NCBI RefSeq assembly: GCF_050003625.1
Contig: NC_134398.1
Coordinates: forward strand, 198,035,700 to 198,099,699
Source: Haematobia irritans
Taxonomy: Eukaryota; Arthropoda; Insecta; Diptera; Muscidae
Reading direction: 5' to 3'
Length of the DNA stretch: 64,000 nt
Made by a program: the position numbers and the translations under genes. The notes below the pieces were generated by a model. The model saw only the letters and a list, made by a program, of their open reading frames with translations. It did not search any database and had not been told where the DNA came from. This document shows, one piece after another, positions 35,615 to 47,770 of the stretch (positions within the stretch are counted from its first letter, which is position 1; each line of letters starts with the position of its first letter).

Positions 35615-36455
35615 TACCGTCTATATAAAGTATATGTATTCTGGATCAGGGAGAAATTCTAAGCCGATTTAACCATGTCCGTCGTCTGTCTGTTGTAATC
35701 ACGCTACAGTCTTCAATAAAGAAGCAATCGTTCTGAAATTTGGCACAAACTCGTCATTTGTCTGCAGGCAGGTCAAGTTCGAAGATGGGCTATATCGGTC
35801 CAAGTTTTGATATAGTCCCCATATAAACCGACGTCCCGATTTGGTGTCTTGGCTTATAGAAACAGTAGTTTTTATCCAATTCGCCTGAAATTGGAAATCT
35901 GGAGGTATTTTAGGACCATAAAGAGGTGTGCCAAAATTGGTGAGTATAGGTCCATGTTTTGTTATAGCCCCTATATAGACCGATCTCCCGATTTTACTTC
36001 TTGAGCTTTCAGAAACCGTAGTTTTTATCCAATTTGCCTGAAATTGGCAACCTAGAGGTACTTTAGGACCATAAAGAGGTGTGCAAAAATGGTGAGTATC
36101 GGTCCATGTTTTGGTGTAGCCCCCATATAAACCGATCTCCTGATTTTACTTCTTGGGCTTGTAGAAATCGTAGTTTTTACCCAATTTGCCTCAAATTGAA
36201 AATCTAGTGGTATTTTAGCCCATAAAAAGGTGTGCCGAAAATAGTGAGTATCGGTCAATGTTTTGATATGACCCCATCTCCCGATTTTACTTCTTGGGCT
36301 TGTAGAATCCGTAGTTTATATCCAATTTGCCTGAAATTAGAAATCTAGAGGTATTGTAGGACCATAAAGAGGCACGCCAAAAATGGTGAGTATTGATCAA
36401 TGTTTTAGTATAGCCCAATCTCCCGATTTTACTTTTTAGACTTGTAGAAACCGTA

Positions 36456-38497
36456 TTTATACCCTGCGCCACACTGTGGAAAAGGCTATTATAAGTTAGT
36501 GCATATGTTTGCAACACCCAGAAGGAGACGAGATAGATACATGGTGTCTTTGGCAAAAATGCTCAGCCACCCTGAGTCAATATAGCCATGACCGTCTGTC
36601 CGTGAACACATTTTTGTAATCAAAGCCTAGGTCGCAGTTTTAGTCCAATTTGGCACAAGTATGTGTTTTGGCTCAGAATAGAACCCTATTAATTTTGGTT
36701 TAGATTTAGATATATAAATCGGTTTAGATTTAGATAACCAGAGTTTTACCCTAATTTGCTTAAAATTTTGCACAAAAGAACAATTAGTACTATAGTCACA
36801 TGTACCAAATTTTATTGAAATCGGTTCAGATTTAGATATAGCTCTCATATATATCTTTCGCCCAATATGGACTAATACGGTCCCAGAAGCCAGAGTTTTA
36901 TCCCAATTTGGTAGCATTGTAGCTATGCGTGCCAAATTTGGTTGACATCGGTTCAGATTTAGATATATCTCCCATATATATCGTTCGCCCGATTTACACT
37001 CCGTCTGTCTGTGAACACATTTTTGTGATCAAAGTCTAGGTCGCAATTTAAGTCCAGTCGCCTTCAAATTTAGCACATGTTTTTAATTTGGGTCAGAATA
37101 GAACCCTATTGATTTTGGAAGAAATCGGTTCAGATTTAGATATAGCTCCCATATATATCTTTCGCCCGATATGCACTAATATGGACCCAGCAGCCCGAGT
37201 TTTAAACCGATTTGCTTGAAATTTTGTACAAACATAACACTTAGTCGTATAGTCAAGTGTGCAAAATTTGATTGAAATCGTTTCAGAGTTAGATATAGCT
37301 CCCATATATATGTTTCTCTGATTTCGACAAAAATGGTTAAAATACCAACATTGTCTTTGTAAAATCGCCACTGCTTTGTCGAAAAGTTGTAAAAATGACT
37401 CTAATTTTCCGAAACTTCTAATACATATATATCGAGCTATAAATCATAAATAAACTTTTGCAAAGTTTCCTTAAAATTGCTTCAGATTTAAATGTTTCCC
37501 ATATTTATACGCTGCGCCACACTGTGGAACAGGGTATTATAAGTTAGTGCATATGTTTGTAACACCCAGAAGGAGACGAGATAGACACATGGTGTCTTTG
37601 GCAATAATGCTCAGGGTGGGTCCCTGAGTCGATATAACCATATCCGTCTGTCCGTCCGTCTGTCTGTGAACACATTTCTGTGATCAAAGTCTAGGTCGCA
37701 ATTTAAGTCCAATCGCCTTCAAATTTAGCACATGTTCCTAATTTGGGTCAGAATAGAACCATGTTGATTTTGAAAGAAATCGGTTCAGATTTAGATATAG
37801 CTCCCATATATATCTTTCTCCCGATATGCACTAATATGGACCCAGCAGCCAGAGTTTTATACCGATTTGCTTGAAATTTTGTACAAACATAACACTTAGT
37901 CTTATAGTCAAGTGTGCGAAATTTGATTGAAATCGGTTCAGATTTAGATATAGCTCCTATATATATCTTTCGCCCGATATTGACTAATATGGTTCTAATA
38001 GCCAGAATTTTGGCCCAATTTAGTTGAAATTTTGCACAGGGAGTAGAATTAGCATTGTAGCTATGCGTGCCCAATTTGGTTGAAATCGGTTCAGATTTAG
38101 ATATAGCTCCCATATTATGTTTCTCTGATTTCGACAAAAATGGTCAAAATACCAACATTTTCTTTGTAAAATCGCCACTGCTTAGTCGAAAAGTTGTAAA
38201 AATTAATCTAATTTTCCTAAACTTCTAATACATATATATCGAGCGATAAATCATAAATAAACTTTTTCGAAGTTTCCTTAAAATTGCTTCAGATTTAAAC
38301 GTTTCCCATATTTATACCCTTCACCACTACTGTGGTACAGGGTATAATAAGTTTGTGCATTTGTATGTAACGCCAAGAAGGAGTAATCATAGACCAACCT
38401 TTTAGTATACGGATCGGCTTAGAATTAAATTCTGAGTCGATTTAGCGATGTCCGTCTGTCTGTCTGTCTGTCCGTCTGTCTGTCCGTCTGTCTGTCC

Positions 38498-38535
<38 letters not shown>

Positions 38536-39326
38536 TGATGTATTTTTGTGTGCAAAGTACAGCTCGCAGTTTTAGTCCGATTGTCCTAAAATTTGGTATA
38601 GGGTCCTGTTTCGGCTCAAAGACGATCCCTATTGATTTTGGAAAAAATCGGTTCAGATTTAGATATAGCTGCCATATATATTTTTCACCGATCTGGTCAT
38701 AATTGGCGTGTATATCAACCGATCTTCCTCAAATTCCGTACATCCGAATATTTTATGAGTATCGAAAAACTTGCAAAATATCAGCCAAATCGGTTCAGAT
38801 TTAGATATAGCTCCAATATATAGCTTTCGCCCGATTTACACTCATTTGCCCACAGAGGCCAATTTTTTGCTCCGATTTAGTTGAAATTTTGCACAGGGAG
38901 TAGAATTAGCGTTGTAACTATGCGTGCCAAATTTGCTTGAAATCGGTTCAGATTTGGATATATCTCCCATATAAAGCTTTCGCCCGATTTACACTCATAT
39001 GACCACAGAGGCCAATTTTTAACTCCGATTTAGTTGAAATCTTGCACAGGGAGTAGAATTAGCATTGTAACTATGCGTGCCAAATTTGGTTGAAATCGGT
39101 TCAGATTTAGATATAGCTCCCATATATATGTTTTTCTGATTTCGACAAAAATGGTCAAAATACCAACATTTTCCTTGTAAAATCGCCACTGCTTAGTCGA
39201 AAAGTTGTAAAAATGAATCTAATTTTCCTAAACTTCTAATACATATATATCGAGCGATAAATCATAAAAAAACTTTTTCGAAGTTTCCTTAAAATTGCTT
39301 CAGATTTAAACGTTTCCCATATTTTT
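36456..39326 (-). mobile_element. Cluster of family B elements in series
   Basis: Three B 3' blocks in the same orientation begin at about 36461 (ACCCTGCGCCACACTGTGG), 37505 (ACGCTGCGCCACACTGTGG) and 38314 (ACCCTTCACCACTACTGTGG). Each is followed by the GTCY tract and monomers with GATTTAGATATAGCTCCCAT. Minus-strand frames (37093-37371 and 37748-38137) translate monomers as YMGAISKSEPIS repeats. The copies share 5' sequence ending ATATCGAGCGATAAATCAT, so this is a multimer, not independent full elements. Confidence 0.85.
38448..38534. repeat. (CTGT)n expansion of the B proto-microsatellite
   Basis: GTCCGTCTGTCTGTCTG continues as about twenty near-perfect GTCY units. Other B copies have three to six units in this place, so this copy has expanded. 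Confidence 0.95.
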
Positions 39327-40311
39327 TTACTAACATTGTGTTCCACCCTAGTGCATTAGCCGACTTAAATTTTGAGTCTATAGATTTTGTAGAAGTCTAT
39401 CGAATTCTTCCAGATCGAGTGATATTTAAATGTATGTATTTGGGACAGACCTTTATATATAGCCCCCAACACATTTGACGGATGTGATATGGTATCGAAA
39501 ATTTAGATCTACAAAGTGGTGCAGGGTATAATATAGTCGGCCCCGCCCGACTTTAGACTTTCCTTACTGGTTTTTTACTAACATTGTGTTCCACCCTAGT
39601 GCATTAGCCGACTTAAATTTTGAGTCTATAGATTTTGTAGAAGTCTATCGAATTCTTCCAGATCGAGTGATATTTAAATGTATGTATTTGGGACAGACCT
39701 TTATATATAGCCCCCAACACATTTGACGGATGTGATATGGTATCGAAAATTTAGATCTACAAAGTGGTGCAGGGTATAATATGGTCGGCCCCGCCCGACT
39801 TTAGACTTTCCTTACTGGTTTTTTACTAACATTGTGCTTCACCCTAGTGTATTAGCCGACTTAAATTTTGAGTCTATAATTTTGTAAAAGTCTATCAAAT
39901 TCAGTCCAGATCGAGTGATATTTAACATAAATGTATTTGTTTGGGAAAAACCTTTATATATAGCCCCCAACTCATTTGACGGATGTGATATGGTATCGAA
40001 AATGTAGATCTACAAAGTGGTGCAGGGTATAATATAATCGGCCCCGCCCGACTTTAGACTTTCCTTACTTGCTTTTTACTAAAATTGTGTTCCACTTAAA
40101 CCGACTTAAATTTTGAGTCTATAGATTTTGTAGAAGTCTACCAATTTCTGTCCAGATCGAGTGATATTTAAATGTATGTATTTGGGACAAACCTTTATAT
40201 ATAGCCCCTAACACATTTGACGGATATGATATGCTATCGAAAATTTAGATTTACAAAATGGTGCAGGGTATAATATAGTCGGCCCCGCCCGACATTAAAC
40301 TTTCCTTACTT
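39327..40311 (-). repeat. Tandem stack of four family B leaders
   Basis: Each unit runs (plus strand) from TTACTAACATTGTG through GTGCATTAGCCGACTTAAAT, CATTTGACGGATGTGATATG and GGGTATAATATAGTCGGCC to GACTTTCCTTACT. Units start at 39327, 39575, 39823 and 40076, about 248-253 bp apart. The first two are almost identical; the others have diverged. The element body is missing between them, so only the 5' leader has been repeated. Confidence 0.92.
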
Positions 40312-40791
40312 GTTTTTATCCGATTTTCCTGAAATTGTAAATATACTGGAATTTAAATTCGAAAAAACGTGTATCGGATTTAGTTTTTGTTGGTCCATTT
40401 GGGAAGGCCTCCATATAAACCGATTTCACTTTTTGAGGGTATAAATGAGCACGAAAATTGCTTGAAACTGAATGTAAAATTTCATTTAAATAATAGGGTT
40501 GAAAATCTACAGATTTAAAATTTCAAATCAAGGCGTTAAATATGTCATCATTTTCTTGCACACTTACAAGAGGTGTTAATGATTCCTCTAAAACTGAAAC
40601 CAAAATGGTTGTTATAAATCCAGAATCTTATATAGTCTTCATAGGTTAAATCCTTAAATTTATAATAGGGAAGTGTACTGGTTGAACTGCTCTACTTGGA
40701 AGAATATCTCCTCCCTGAAATTTCTAAGGAAACTATAATATTTGATTCATGCTTGTGGGTATTTAAGATTCGGCCCGGCTGAACATACTTG

Positions 40792-41040
40792 TTTTACTAA
40801 CATTGTGTTCCACCCAAGGGCACTAGCCGACTTAAAGTAAAGTCTATAAATTTTGTAGAACTATAACAATTTTTGTTCAGATCGGGTAAGATTTAAATAT
40901 ATGTTTATGGGAACATAAACCTTTATATATAGCACACAGCACATTGGACAGATTTGATATGCTATCGAAAATGTGGATCTACAAAGTAGTGCAGGGTATA
41001 ATATAGTCGGTCCCGCCCGACTTTAGTCTTTCTTTACTTG
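40792..41040 (-). repeat. Fifth family B leader, beyond the C end
   Basis: Same unit as the stack (ACTAACATTGTGTTCCACCC to CTTTCTTTACTTG) but more diverged. It abuts the CAAGTA end of the C element. In element orientation, the C leader begins directly after GTTAGTAAAA of this B leader. Confidence 0.88.
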
Positions 41041-42424
41041 TTTATAATTAAATAGGTTCATATTTCTAATGGGTAATTTTAACTTTTTTGTTTCAAATAG
41101 GTTAAAAGGAGAGTAAGAATTTCGTTTTCTTTTGTGAGAATTGGGCAGTTTGAGAATAAACTAAGTTGTAGGATTTACCCAACAAAAAGTAATGGCCGCC
41201 GTAATGGTCGATGGTCGCTCCCCCCTCGTATTCATCAAACGTGGGTTCAAAATGAATGTCGAATATTATTGGGAATATATTCTAACGACAACATTGAATC
41301 CCTGGATAGACCAACAATCCGGATAGAGAACATGGACATTCCAACAGGACTCAGTGACATCGCACACATCACGCATTAACCAAAAATTGTTTAAAAAGGA
41401 AATTCCTCGCTTCTTTTCTACAGCACAGTAGCCACCAAAATCTGCGGATGTTAATCTGTTGAGTTTTCGCGCCTATGGTATTTTGAAGAGTAAGGTTGGC
41501 ACTACAAAATACCAAAGAGTCGATCATCTGAGACAGCCATTCCTGGTGAAGGAATGGCCCAATACACTGCAGAGCAACTTTTGTGCACTCGTCGAATTTT
41601 TGAGGGCCAAAGGTAACTAATTCGAACAAGTCTCATTCTGATTCTAAAATTTGATATTATTTCCCACATTTTTTTGGAATGAGTCATAGGACTCTTCACC
41701 ATTTTTCCAAGAAACCTATATTATGCATTAAATACTCTTATACTCCAACTATTACATAGAATTTAATCAAAACTCGTTAGTTTATATACAAAAACCGAAT
41801 TCAATTTAAATAAGAAAATATTTAGGGCAAACAAGAACATCTGTTGTTTACCATCAGTTTTCTCCACTGATGGAGTTTAATTGTTTTCCCAAATAAAACT
41901 TTTTTTTTTGGTCCGGATTTCTTATTTTGTGTTTTTCTAACTTTATTTCCATTCCCCCTTATGTTAGCCATTTTGTCTTTAGTCTTGAGTTTCCATAGAG
42001 GCGTTGATGCTGTGCAATTAAGTTTCAGTTTATAATTTGATGATGCATAAGTAAATAAAATTTACTTGCAAACACTAAGAACTGAGACACACACACATAC
42101 ACAAGATAGAAAAGGAAAAATTGCCAATTCTTTTGATATTGTGCGAAAACTTTTCATTTGAGTAAACAAAAGACGACAAGTGGTGAGAACAATGGAAGAG
42201 TTTTGTGTAAAACTCTAGCATGGGAAATCCGCTGAGTTGTAATATTGAAATAAGTGATTTTTTTTAAGGATAATTAAAGACAATTTTTTTAAGCAAAATA
42301 ATAATCCTAGATTTATTTCATAATAAAGAATCGCATCCCAATCACGAAATTTTACATAAACAAATCGCACAGAAGCAGCCCTATGACATGGATATTTTCA
42401 TGAATTCCAAATTTGAAATATTGT
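41041..42424. other. Gene-free stretch with an unrecognised open frame
   Basis: TTTTTTGTTTCAAATAG at about 41085-41101 resembles a 3' splice site. The sequence after it is open in one frame (from about 41134 to 41379, ending NMDIPTGLSDIAHITH) and somewhat less AT-rich. I recognise no family. It could be an exon or an old mobile element, but there is no second line of evidence. Confidence 0.4.
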
Positions 42425-45400
42425 ATCGACGTTTCATTTCTATAGAAAGTTTTCTCAAAATTTTATTCCTATAGAAAATTTTCTCAAAATTTTATTTATA
42501 TGGAAAATTTTATCAAAATTTTATTTTTATAGAAAATTTTGTCAAAATGTTATTGCAATAGAAAATTTTGTCAAAATTTTATTTCCATAGAAAATTTTGT
42601 TAACATTTTATTGCTATAGAAAGTTTGGCCAAAATTTTATTACTGTACCAAATTTTGTCAAAATTTTATTTCTTTAGAAAGTTTCATCAAAATTTAATTT
42701 CTATAGAAAATTTTGTCAAAATTTTATTTCAAAACATTTTCTATAGAAAATTTTGTCAAAACTTTATTTCTATAGACAATTTTGTCAAAGTTTTATTTCT
42801 TTAGATTTTGTACAAATTTTCTTTCTATAGAAAATTTTGTCAAAATGTTATTTCTATTGAAAATTTTTTCAAAATTTAATTTCAATAGAAAATTTTCTAA
42901 CAATTTTATTTCTATATAATTTTTTGTCCAAATTTTATTTCTATAGAAAATTTGGTCAATATTTTATTGCTATAGGAAATTTTGTCAAAATTTTATTTCT
43001 ATAGAAAATGTAGTCAAAATTTTATTTCTATAGAAAATTTTGTCAAAATTTTATTTTTATAGAAAATTTGGCAAAATTTTATTTTTATAGAAAATTTTGT
43101 CACAATTTTGTTTCTAAAAAAAAATTGTCAAAATTTTATTTCTATAGAAAATTTTGTCCAAATTTTATTTCTTTAGGAAATTTTCTCAAACTTTGATTTC
43201 TATAGAAAATTTTATCAAAATTTTATTTTTATAGAAAATTTTGTCGAAATTTTATTGCAATAGAAAATTTTTTCAAAATTTTATTTCCATAGAAAATTTT
43301 GTTAACATTTTATTGCTATAGAAAGTTTGGCCAACATTTTATTACTGTGCCAAATTTTGTCAAAATTTTATTTCTTTTGAAAGTTTCGTCAAAATTTTAT
43401 ATCTATAGAAAATTTTATCAAATTTTTTTTTCTATAGAAAATTTTGTCAAAAATTTATTTAAAAAAATTTTCTATAGAAAATGTCAAAACTTTATTTCAA
43501 TTTTGTCATAGTTTTTATTCTTTAGAAAATTTTGTCATAATTTTATTTCTATAGAAAATTTTGTCAAATTTTATTTCTATAGAAAAGTTTATCAAAATTT
43601 TATTTCTATAACAAATTTTGTAAAAATTTTGTAAAAATTTCATTACTTTAGGAAATTTTTTCACTATTGTATTTTTATAGACAATTTTGTCAATATTATA
43701 TTTCTTGTCTTTGTCAAAATTTTATCTTAATAGAAAAGTTTATAAGAATTGTATTCTATAAACTATTTTGTCAATATTATATCTCTGTAAACAAATTTGC
43801 CAAAATATTTTATTTCTATAGAAAAATTTTTTAAAATTTTATTTCTATAAAAAATTATTGTCATCATTTTATTTTTATAGGTATTTTTGTCAAAATTTTG
43901 TATATATAGAAAATTCTGTCAAAGATTTATTTCTATAGAAAATTTTTTCAAAATTTTATTCTTATAGAAAATTTTGTCAAAATTTTATTTCTATAGAAAA
44001 TTTTGTCAAAATTGAATTTCAATAGAAAATTTTCTCAAAATTTTATTCCTATATAATCTTTTGACCAAATTTTATTTCTATAGAAAATTTGGTCAATATT
44101 TTATTGCTATAGGAAATTTTGTCAAAATTTTATTTCTACAGAAAATGTAGTCAAAATTTTATTTCTATAGAAAATTTTGTCAAAATTTTATTTTTATAGA
44201 AAATTTTGTCAAAATTTTATTTCTATAAAAAATTTTGTCAAAATTTTATTTCTATAGAAAGTTTTCTCAAAATTTTATTTCTATGGAAAATTTTCTCAAA
44301 ATTTTATTTCTATAGAAAATTTTGTCAAATTTTTAGTTCTATAAAAAAAGTTGTTAAAAATTTATTTCTCTAGAAAATTTTATCCAAATTTTATTTATAT
44401 AGAAGATTTTGTCAAAATTTTATTTCAATATTAAATTTTGTCAAAATTTTATTCCTATAGAAAATTTTGTCAAATTTTTATTTCTATAAAAAATTTTGTT
44501 AAAAATTTATTTCTATAGAAAATTTTATCAAAATTTTATTTATATAGAAAATTTTGTCAAAATATTATTTCTATAGAAAAATTTGTCAAAATTTTATATC
44601 TATAGAAAAATTTGTTTAAATTTTATTTCTCTAGAAAATTTTGTCAAAAATTTTATGTATATTGAAAATTTTCTCTAAATTTTATTTTTATAGAAAATTT
44701 TATCAAAATTTTATTTTGATAGAAAATTTTGTCAAAGTTTTATTTCTATAGAAATTTTTATCAAAATTTTATTTATATAGAAAATTTTGTCAAAATATTA
44801 TTTCTATAGAAAATTTTGTCAAAATATTATTTCTATAGAAAAATTTGTCAAAATTTTATATATATTGAAAATTTTCTCTAAATTTTATTTCTATAGAAAA
44901 TTTTCTCTAAATTTTATTTCTATAGAAAATTTTATAAAAATTTTATTTTTATAGAAAATTTTGTCAAAGTTTTATTTCTATAGAAAATTTTATCAAAATT
45001 TTATTTATATAGAAAATTTTGTCAAAATATTATTTCTATAGAAAAATTTGTCAAAATTTTATTTCTCTAGAACATTTTGTCAAAATTTTATATATATTGA
45101 AAATTTTCTCTAAATTTTATTTCTATAGAAAATTTTATCAAAATTTTATTTTTATAGAAAAATTTGTCAAAATTTTTTTGCAATAGAACATTTTATTTCA
45201 ATAGAAAATGTTGTCAATATTTTATTGCTATAAAAATTTTGGCCAAAATTTTATTACTGTACAAAATTTTGTCAACATTTTATTTCTTTAGAAAGTTTCG
45301 TCAAAATTTTGTTTCTATAGAAAATTTTATTTCTATAGAAAATTTTGTAAAAATTTTCTTTCCATATGGAAAATTTTGTCAAAATTTTATTTCTATAGAA

Positions 45401-45795
45401 AATTTTGTCAAAATTTTATTTCTATAAAAAATTTTGTCAAAATTTTATTTCTATAGAAAATTTTGTCAAAATTTTATTTCTATAGGAATTTTTCGCAAAA
45501 TTTTATTTCTATAAAAACTTTTGTTAAAAATTTATTTCTATAGAAAATTTTATCACAATTTTAGTTATATAGAAAAATTTGTTGAAATTTTATTTCTCTA
45601 TAAAATTTTATCGACATTTTATTTCTATAGAAAAATTTAATGAAATTTTATTTCTCTAGAAAGTTCTGTCAAAATTTTATTTCTATAGAAAAATTTGTTG
45701 AAATATTATTTCTCTAGAAAATTTTGTCAAAATTTTATTTCTATAGAAAATTTTGTCAAAATTTTATTTCTATAGAAAATGTTGTCAACAATTTA
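42425..45795. repeat. 3.4-kb array of the 29-bp AT-rich minisatellite
   Basis: Continuous 29-bp units (for example TTCTATA at 44221, then at 44250) with substitutions and small deletions, on the order of 115 units by length. Each has a TTTCTATAGAAA palindrome and an AAAATTTTGTCAAAATTTT half. Higher-order copies of several units recur, for example blocks with ATATATTGAAAATTTTCTC near 44645, 44865 and 45095. Open frames such as 45164-45427 are artefacts with Phe/Ile/Asn bias. Confidence 0.95.
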
Positions 45796-46629
45796 TTATC
45801 AAATTTTATTCCTCCTTTTGAAATATCTATAATAAATTTGTTGATTTTGTATCCTCCACTGTTCGGTAATAGAGTATGGTATGACAGTCAGCAAACAAAT
45901 ATCCGTTTCCAGTTTCATTGCATTTTCATTCAGTTATTCGATCGTCCGTTCGTTTACTTCTTTCCGTATGTCCTCTTTGTGTAGTGTAGCGTCCAATTTG
46001 TTTGTCCAATTTTATCCTTTTTTAATCCATCTTTCTTCCGTAGTGTGTGTGTGTGTCTGTTGCCCAACTTCCACGAAACTTCTCTAAGAATACGAACATG
46101 AGTGGGCGTTACAGATGGTCACCATAACCATTGCAACTACAAGAAATAAGGCGTAGCAGAGTAACATCGACAACAACGACGACATTGATGATAGAACAAT
46201 TTAATTACTTATCCTTCAATACGTTTCGAATTGAAATCTACAAAAGCATATAGAAGACAATACTATCCAATGACACAAACATTCACAGCCATACACCTAC
46301 ACACGCACACATACACTGGTGTAGTGGAAACTTGTGTTTCGGTAGGTGGTGGCAAAACAAATACGTGGGAGAAACGCATTATTCAATGGGAATAGATGCC
46401 GTCAATAGCTGTTGTGAGATATCTCTACTCTTGCCAGCTACGGCAAGTATACTTCTGCAATACATGACTGACAGCGTTATTTAATTTTCCCATCCACATC
46501 GATGAGGTCCAATAGAATTGAACCATCAGTGGACACATGCTTTTAATTTTATTTCCAAGTTCCTGAATGGTGTGAACTATAGCAAATGAGAGAGTTAAGC
46601 TTGGTAAGGCTGATGTAATAGAGAGGATG
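45796..46629. other. Gene-free stretch
   Basis: A (GT)n tract lies near 46042-46054 and an ACACACGCACACATACAC patch near 46300. Two overlapping Ser/Phe-rich frames at 45724-46087 match nothing. No gene is called. Confidence 0.5.
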
Positions 46630-47240
46630 GAATACTGTCACAGAAAACAGCAAAAATTTCAGTTATAACGCACAACTTTAATCGATAGTCTTGACATACG
46701 AAAGATTTTTATAAATTTATATTCCTGATTATAGGAATCGTGAAAATTTTCTCTATAGAATGTGAAATACAAACCCGATATCCCTGAAATTTAGGCAGTG
46801 GCATTTATGAAATTTGCAGTTAGCTAAAACCAGGGATGAGTCGGCGCCTGAAGATTTTGCTGGATTCGGAGACTCCGACTTCAGTTAAACCAAAATTTTA
46901 AACGCACTTCATATTTTTGTAAGAAGGAAGTAAGATCGTCAGAAAAAAACTGTTAAAGTTTCAGTTATAAGACGCAACTTTAATCGGCAATCTTTTTTGA
47001 GAAATTACGATTTTTATCAACTTATACTCACAAGCATCCATTTTCGAGACATCTTGTGCGCTCCATTGACTATAGAAGTGGTGAAATCTTTCGCGATAGA
47101 AAGACAAATATGAACTCGATATCGCTGAAATTTCGACAGTAGCCGTTCTCAGAAATTTACTACGTGAGGTAGCTAAAACCAGGACTGTGGAGTCGGAGTA
47201 GTGAAAATTTTACTCGACTCCGGCTAAACCAAAATTTTTA
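46630..47240. repeat. Imperfect tandem duplication, about 310-bp unit
   Basis: Two copies share TTTCAGTTATAA, CGCAACTTTAATCG, a TCGATATC(C/G)CTGAAATTT word, TTAGCTAAAACCAGG and GGCTAAACCAAAATTT/AGTTAAACCAAAATTT. They start near 46640 and 46950. GACTCCGACT words near the ends suggest an embedded short repeat. The family is unknown. Confidence 0.7.
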
Positions 47241-47365
47241 TAGCAATTTTTATTTTTGTAGCTAAACAAATATTGACGCAAATTAGATTCCATGGGGGTC
47301 TGCAATCAATCAATGGATGGTTGACAGTAATTACACTGTAACTTCAAATGAATCCTTCAAATTTT

Positions 47366-47600
47366 AAAGAAAATCCTCGAAAAATTTAAAGTTTTATATG
47401 AAAAACTTAGTTTGGCCATAACTCCTTAAATATGCGTCCTAGAGCGAAAAGGACATCAATTCGTGACCACCCCCAAAAAATTGAAATTTCAATGAAAATC
47501 CTCGAAAAATTGAAATTTTTATATGAAAAACTTATTTTGGCCACAATTCCTTAAATACGTCCTAGAGCGAAAAGGACCTCGCAAAAAAATTTCAAGAACC
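47366..47600. repeat. Short tandem duplication, about 125-bp unit
   Basis: AAAATCCTCGAAAAATT and CGTCCTAGAGCGAAAAGGAC each occur twice, around 47370-47455 and 47495-47575, with a close match between copies. No coding content. Confidence 0.75.
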
Positions 47601-47639
47601 CACATCTTTGGCTCGGAGTCAATACCAAATTCCTTAAAG

Positions 47640-47765
47640 GAAGGTCAGGTTTGAGTGCATGTTAAATTCATCGCTTCTTGCGCCAATTTCGCACCACTTC
47701 CTCCAAATCCAAAAAGAACATTTTCACTACTTTTTTGGCAACGTTTTTTTTTTGCTGGGGATCAA
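47640..47765 (-). repeat. Inverted partner of the repeat at 50935
   Basis: Read on the minus strand it gives CCCAGCAAAAAAAAAACG, TTGCCAAAAAAGTAGTG, GTTCTTTTTGGATTTGG, GTGGTGCGAAATTGGCGC and AAGCGATGAATTTAAC. These match 50935-51035 on the plus strand. The CCCAGCAAAA end may be the terminus of a DNA transposon. Its other end is not identified. Confidence 0.7.
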
Positions 47766-47770
47766 TGGTA

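Larger units (their letters stand above)
35615..40791 (-). mobile_element. Family C element, split by a B cluster
   Basis: The C 3' block (CATGTCCGTCGTCTGTCTG, AATCACGCTACAGTCTTC) and monomers run from 35615 to 36455. The B cluster fills 36456-40311. C resumes with GTTTTTATCCGATTTTCC, the unique section, and ends GATTCGGCCCGGCTGAACAT then TACTTG at 40791. Joining the flanks gives GAAACCGTA+GTTTTTATCC, as in the uninterrupted monomers (for example around 12610). Frame 36052-36258 (minus) translates a C monomer. Confidence 0.88.

Noticed and set aside
45164..45427. Phe/Ile/Asn-rich frame in the 29-bp array
   Set aside because: The unit is not a multiple of three and the frame is open only because the unit has few stops in that phase.
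42425..45795. CRISPR-like array
   Set aside because: Units are contiguous 29-bp tandem repeats without unique spacers, in a eukaryotic context.
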